This document shows positions 59,242-64,000 of a DNA stretch of 64,000 nucleotides, in pieces (positions within the stretch are counted from its first letter, which is position 1; the number at the start of each line of letters is the position of its first letter). A program made the translations under genes and the position numbers. A model generated the notes under the pieces. That model saw nothing but the letters and a program-made list of their open reading frames with translations. It had not been told where the DNA came from and searched no databases. Origin of the DNA: Domibacillus aminovorans (lineage in GTDB: Bacteria > Bacillota > Bacilli > Bacillales > Domibacillaceae); contig NZ_LQWY01000005.1 in the NCBI RefSeq assembly GCF_001643235.1, positions 1 through 64,000 of the forward strand, written 5' to 3'.

Positions 59242-59885
59242 AAACAAACTCCAGGCATATTTGGCCAGAGAACATGATGTCCTGCTTTTTTCAAATCGTC
59301 GATCACCCCGACTGGATTCATCGTCCGGACACGAAACGCAATGACCTTATAGTTTTCATCATTTCGATCCGGATAAATGAGAACACTGTGAATATTGGCA
59401 CGCCGTTGATTAAGTACTTGCAAAATTTCAAACAGCATACCGGCTTTATTCGGCACTTTTACTTCAATGCGTGAGCCGGGCTGATTAACGCCCGTTAGCT
59501 CAACAAATGTGTGCAATACGTCAGTTTCGGTTAAAATGCCAACCATGTCACCATTTTGAACGACTGGTATGCAGCTGATGTTATGTTCATAAAGCGTCGT
59601 AGCAGCATCTTCTACAAAATCGAGTGGGTGGCCGGTAATGACATTTTTCTTCATAATTAAACGGAGCGGTTTATTTAATTCGTCTTTTCCCGTTTCTTTT
59701 TGCAAAATCGAAGGCGTTGCATCTTTAATATCACGGTCGGTCACAAGCCCGACGAGTGCACCTTCTTCATTCGTAATGGGGATATGGCGAATTTTATGAT
59801 CACGGCAAAGCTGAAGAGCTGTCGCGATCGTATCATCCGGTGAAAGCGTATGTACGTTTATTTGCATAATTTCCTCTACAATCAT
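59238..59885 (-). CDS. acuB: acetoin utilization protein AcuB (CBS and ACT domains)
   Basis: A 215-residue protein with two CBS domains (about 1-135; VGLVTDRDIKDATPSI and VGILTETDVLHTF end each unit) and a C-terminal ACT-like domain (KVPNKAGMLFEILQVLNQRR). It probably senses nucleotides and modulates the acetylation switch; its exact role is unknown. It lies between acuA and acuC, overlapping acuC. Confidence 0.93.
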   Translation of the reverse strand: MIVEEIMQINVHTLSPDDTIATALQLCRDHKIRHIPITNEEGALVGLVTDRDIKDATPSILQKETGKDELNKPLRLIMKKNVITGHPLDFVEDAATTLYEHNISCIPVVQNGDMVGILTETDVLHTFVELTGVNQPGSRIEVKVPNKAGMLFEILQVLNQRRANIHSVLIYPDRNDENYKVIAFRVRTMNPVGVIDDLKKAGHHVLWPNMPGVCL

Positions 59886-59907
59886 CTGTCATCCCTCCCT
59901 CATTCAA

Positions 59908-60540
59908 TTAATACATAAACCGATTCATGAACCTTATTTGATCAAACTTTTGAATCGAGTCTTGATTAACACGCGCACCGATTCTCACCATTAAGCAGTT
60001 AGCAGGGTGGGAGCTGATTTCAGGATCATCGGTTGCATACCAAATAAGGCCGCCGGCGCCCATCATTTTTTCCATTATTTTTCTGTATTCCCACACATTC
60101 AAACCGGTTCCCTTCAGGTCCCAGTGCCAGTAATATTCGGTTGTGATGACAATGTAATCTTCCATTTGATCATCCATCATGGCTACTCTAAGCATGTTTT
60201 GGCCGACACGTGCACCGCGAAATTCAGGAGCTACTTCAATCGCCCCAAGTTCGATCAAACTATCCAATTTCGCTTCAGCCCAGCGTTCAAGCGGGTCTGG
60301 GTATAAAAATGTCACATACCCGACAATGGTATTCCCGCTTCGTGTAATAATAATTCGTCCCTCGGGAAGTTCTGCAATTTCAACGAGTGCTTTGTGTTGT
60401 TGTTCGGGTTGACGAAATGCGACAAGCCCTTCATGAAAATCATATTGGGAAAGTGATTCTGGCGTGACAGGCCCTTCAATAAATAGCTTGCCAGCCGGTG
60501 TCTCCACTTCTGTTGAATAATACGTTCTACTATGTTCCAT
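59908..60540 (-). CDS. acuA: protein acetyltransferase AcuA
   Basis: AcuA is a GNAT-fold enzyme that acetylates the active-site lysine of AcsA and turns it off. The 210 residues contain EVAPEFRGARVGQNMLRVA, the acetyl-CoA pyrophosphate loop with its R-G-x-R-x-G-like pattern. ATG 60540 follows AAGGTGGTG and gives the usual length; the upstream frame extension covers the promoter. First gene of acuABC, divergent from acsA. Confidence 0.95.
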   Translation of the reverse strand: MEHSRTYYSTEVETPAGKLFIEGPVTPESLSQYDFHEGLVAFRQPEQQHKALVEIAELPEGRIIITRSGNTIVGYVTFLYPDPLERWAEAKLDSLIELGAIEVAPEFRGARVGQNMLRVAMMDDQMEDYIVITTEYYWHWDLKGTGLNVWEYRKIMEKMMGAGGLIWYATDDPEISSHPANCLMVRIGARVNQDSIQKFDQIRFMNRFMY

Positions 60541-60574
60541 TAAATCACCACCTTTACAATGATCTGCATTTAAC

Positions 60575-60580
60575 ATTATA
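60575..60580 (-). promoter_or_regulatory. -10 element of acuABC
   Basis: TATAAT on the minus strand, 35 bases before acuA. The -35 position overlaps the cre-like site. Confidence 0.5.
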
Positions 60581-60596
60581 CTTCATTATTTATAAA

Positions 60597-60610
60597 AAAA
60601 AGCGTTATCA
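60597..60610. promoter_or_regulatory. cre-like site between acuA and acsA
   Basis: AAAAAGCGTTATCA matches the cre pattern TGAAAGCGTTATCA at 12 of 14 positions. It covers the -35 region of acuABC, so CcpA would block that operon. Catabolite repression of acuABC and acsA through cre sites here is known in B. subtilis. Confidence 0.6.
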
Positions 60611-60661
60611 ATAAATATTCAAAGAATCAACATAATCTTGACAAAAAGAATTTTGAAAAAA

Positions 60662-60690
60662 TTGAGAAAAGATTAAAAGTATTATATAAT
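60662..60690 (+). promoter_or_regulatory. sigma-A promoter of acsA
   Basis: TTGAGA, 17 bases, TATAAT, 35 bases before acsA. Confidence 0.65.
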
Positions 60691-60725
60691 ATTTTTGTTA
60701 ATCTATACATAAGGGGGAATCGATT

Positions 60726-62444
60726 ATGAGATTGGAAGCGCTCCCAGCAGGCCAGGGGAATTATAATTTAAAAAGTTATGAAGATACATATGCTTCTTTT
60801 GATTGGAAAGAAGCAGAGAAGGCTTTTTCATGGTCTGAAACAGGAAAAGTAAATGCTGCTTATGAAGCGATTGACCGTCATGCTGAATCTGGCAAAAAAG
60901 ACAAAGTGGCCCTTTATTATCGCGATGCGAATCGGAATGAGAAATACACATTTGCAGATATGAAAGCGAACTCAAACAAAGCAGCTAACGTGTTAAAAGA
61001 GTACGGAAATGTAGAAAAAGGAGACCGTGTTTTTGTTTTTATGCCGCGATCACCGGAACTTTATTTTGCCGTTATCGGAGCGATTAAAGCAGGTGCCATC
61101 GTAGGCCCATTATTTGAAGCGTTTATGGAAGGGGCCGTCCGTGACCGTCTGGAAGACAGCGAAGCGAAAGTGATCATTACGACACCAGATTTGCTTGAAC
61201 GTATTCCAGTGAGCAAATTGCCGCATCTTGAAAAAGTATTTGTCGTGGCAGGTAGTGTAGAAGAAGACGACAAACATATTGATTTTCAATCGAAATGGAA
61301 CGAAGCATCAGATGAGTTTGATATTGAATGGGTGGATCGTAACGACGGCTTGCTTCTTCATTACACATCAGGTTCAACAGGCAAGCCAAAAGGTGTTTTG
61401 CACGTACATAATGCAATGATTCAACAGTATCAAACAGCGAAATGGGTACTGGATTTACAGGAAAATGACGTCTATTGGTGTACAGCTGATCCGGGCTGGG
61501 TAACAGGGACAGCTTATGGCATCTTTGGACCGTGGCTGACAGGTACAACAAACGTCATTGTTGGAGGACGCTTCAGTCCAGAAGCATGGTATGGAACAAT
61601 TGAAGAATATAAAGTGACAGTCTGGTATAGCGCACCAACGGCATTCCGTATGCTAATGGGTGCAGGCGATGAAGTCGTGAAAAAATTTGATCTATCTTCA
61701 CTGAGACACATTTTAAGCGTTGGCGAGCCGCTTAACCCGGAAGTCGTCCGCTGGGGCAAAAAAGTATTTGACTTGCGCATCCATGACACATGGTGGATGA
61801 CTGAAACAGGCGCACAAGTTATTTGTAACTATCCGGCAATGGATATTCGTCCAGGTTCAATGGGTAAACCGATTCCAGGTGTGAAAGCAGCGATCGTTGA
61901 TGATCAAGGAAACGAATTGCCTCCAAACCGGATGGGGAACCTCGCAATTAAAAAAGGCTGGCCATCTATGATGACGGCGATTTGGAACAACGAAGCGAAA
62001 TATGAGTCCTATTTTATGCCGGGTGACTGGTACGTGTCAGGTGACTCTGCATACATGGATGAAGACGGCTACTTCTGGTTCCAAGGCCGTGTTGACGATG
62101 TCATTATGACAGCGGGTGAGCGCGTCGGACCGTTTGAAGTGGAAAGCAAACTCGTTGAACATCCTGCTATTCAAGAAGCAGGTGTGATCGGGAAACCAGA
62201 TCCGGTTCGCGGTGAAATTATTAAAGCATTCATCGCGCTTCGTGACGGCTACGAGCAGTCAGATGAATTAAAAGAGGAAATTCGCCAATTTGTGAAAAAT
62301 GGACTTGCAGCACACGCCGCACCACGTGAAATCGAATTCCGTGACAAGCTTCCAAAAACACGTTCCGGCAAAATTATGCGCCGTGTCTTGAAAGCATGGG
62401 AACTCGATTTACCAACAGGTGACCTTTCTACAATGGAGGATTAA
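60726..62444 (+). CDS. acsA: acetyl-CoA synthetase (AMP-forming)
   Basis: AcsA activates acetate to acetyl-CoA through acetyl-AMP. The 572 residues hold the AMP loop LLHYTSGSTGKPKGVLHVHN, the core WWMTETGAQ, VSGDSAYMDEDGYFWFQGR, and the catalytic lysine motif PKTRSGKIMRRVL near residue 550, the residue acetylated by AcuA and freed by AcuC. AGGGGG precedes the ATG. The partner genes are divergent next door. Confidence 0.97.
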   Translation: MRLEALPAGQGNYNLKSYEDTYASFDWKEAEKAFSWSETGKVNAAYEAIDRHAESGKKDKVALYYRDANRNEKYTFADMKANSNKAANVLKEYGNVEKGDRVFVFMPRSPELYFAVIGAIKAGAIVGPLFEAFMEGAVRDRLEDSEAKVIITTPDLLERIPVSKLPHLEKVFVVAGSVEEDDKHIDFQSKWNEASDEFDIEWVDRNDGLLLHYTSGSTGKPKGVLHVHNAMIQQYQTAKWVLDLQENDVYWCTADPGWVTGTAYGIFGPWLTGTTNVIVGGRFSPEAWYGTIEEYKVTVWYSAPTAFRMLMGAGDEVVKKFDLSSLRHILSVGEPLNPEVVRWGKKVFDLRIHDTWWMTETGAQVICNYPAMDIRPGSMGKPIPGVKAAIVDDQGNELPPNRMGNLAIKKGWPSMMTAIWNNEAKYESYFMPGDWYVSGDSAYMDEDGYFWFQGRVDDVIMTAGERVGPFEVESKLVEHPAIQEAGVIGKPDPVRGEIIKAFIALRDGYEQSDELKEEIRQFVKNGLAAHAAPREIEFRDKLPKTRSGKIMRRVLKAWELDLPTGDLSTMED

Positions 62445-62452
62445 TGAGTTTT

Positions 62453-62483
62453 TAGCTGCCCTGATTTTTGGGGCAGCTTTTGT
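62453..62483 (+). terminator. terminator of acsA
   Basis: AGCTGCCC / GGGCAGCT then TTTTG. Confidence 0.9.
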
Positions 62484-62487
62484 TTTT

Positions 62488-62563
62488 GTGAATGGTCACA
62501 AATAGGCTTGAGTGTTTAGAAAACACTGTGAACGGTCATAAATCAAGATGAGTGGTCGCAAAT
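62488..62563 (+). repeat. three short direct repeats upstream of tyrS
   Basis: GTGAATGGTCACAAAT (62488), GTGAACGGTCATAAAT (62528) and ATGAGTGGTCGCAAAT (62548) share TGAnyGGTCryAAAT. Starts are 40 and 20 bases apart, that is two and one unit lengths. They lie directly before the tyrS -35. Confidence 0.6.
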
Positions 62564-62568
62564 TCAGT

Positions 62569-62597
62569 TTGACAAACAGAAATAAGCCGGCTACAAT
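62569..62597 (+). promoter_or_regulatory. sigma-A promoter of tyrS
   Basis: TTGACA, 17 bases, TACAAT, followed by the T-box leader. Confidence 0.8.
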
Positions 62598-62604
62598 GTT
62601 TCTG

Positions 62605-64000
<1,396 letters not shown>

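Overview
The window is a chromosomal segment of a low-GC Firmicute of the family Bacillaceae, close to Bacillus but not B. subtilis itself. The evidence is the gene content and order (menFDHBEC, ytoA-ytpA-ytpB, acuABC-acsA, ytxGHJ-aroA-ccpA), strong Shine-Dalgarno sequences, an S-box and two T-box leaders, and a Spo0E-like sporulation phosphatase. Almost every gene belongs to a recognisable Bacillus family. I found no prophage, insertion sequence, CRISPR array or defence island.

Layout. 1-1608: 17 tRNA genes in the order I recall for B. subtilis trnB, closed by a terminator. 1609-2207: an AT-rich stretch with a structured element, an exact Spo0A box and a Spo0E-like gene. 2357-10231: the glycogen operon glgBCDAP. 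10271-10777: a yteA-like gene broken by two stop codons. 10853-19342: menaquinone genes, menA divergent from menF-D-H-B, then menE-menC after a terminator. 19343-23236: small Bacillus genes (lemA-like, yidD, ytzI, dps, ytkD, ytmA, ytmB). 23275-26614: pckA and metK, divergent, with a CcpN-like operator and a SAM riboswitch. 26770-31129: ytoA, ytpA, ytpB and ytqAB, with a vestige of an RND efflux gene between ytpB and ytqB. 31221-37941: leuS behind a very short T-box, a rhodanese, ytfP, a MurJ-type flippase and ytzG. 37992-48928: ytzE, pepV, a cysK paralogue, thpR, ytlQ, pullulanase amyX, ytmP, trmB, ytzB, ytoP and ytpQ. 49083-55659: sftA (frameshifted in a run of nine G), murC, an M29 aminopeptidase and ytxGHJ. 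55871-62444: aroA, ccpA, acuCBA and acsA. 62445-64000: short repeats, the tyrS T-box and the start of tyrS.

How the genes work together. Carbon storage (glg, amyX), gluconeogenesis (pckA) and acetate use (acsA with its acetylation switch acuA/acuC) sit with the global regulator ccpA. A cre-like site lies between acuA and acsA, and a CcpN-type site overlaps the pckA -10. Two sigma-B-like promoters precede dps and ytxGHJ. metK, leuS and tyrS are controlled by riboswitch or T-box attenuation.

Most worth checking: the frameshift in sftA; the double nonsense yteA-like pseudogene; the reduced leuS T-box; the RND remnant; a structured repeat after trmB with diverged relatives after menC and perhaps ytpB; the unnamed two-hairpin element with a Spo0A box before the Spo0E-like gene; and ytzI, a short gene coupled by overlap to yidD. 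I did not find a convincing undescribed multi-gene system.
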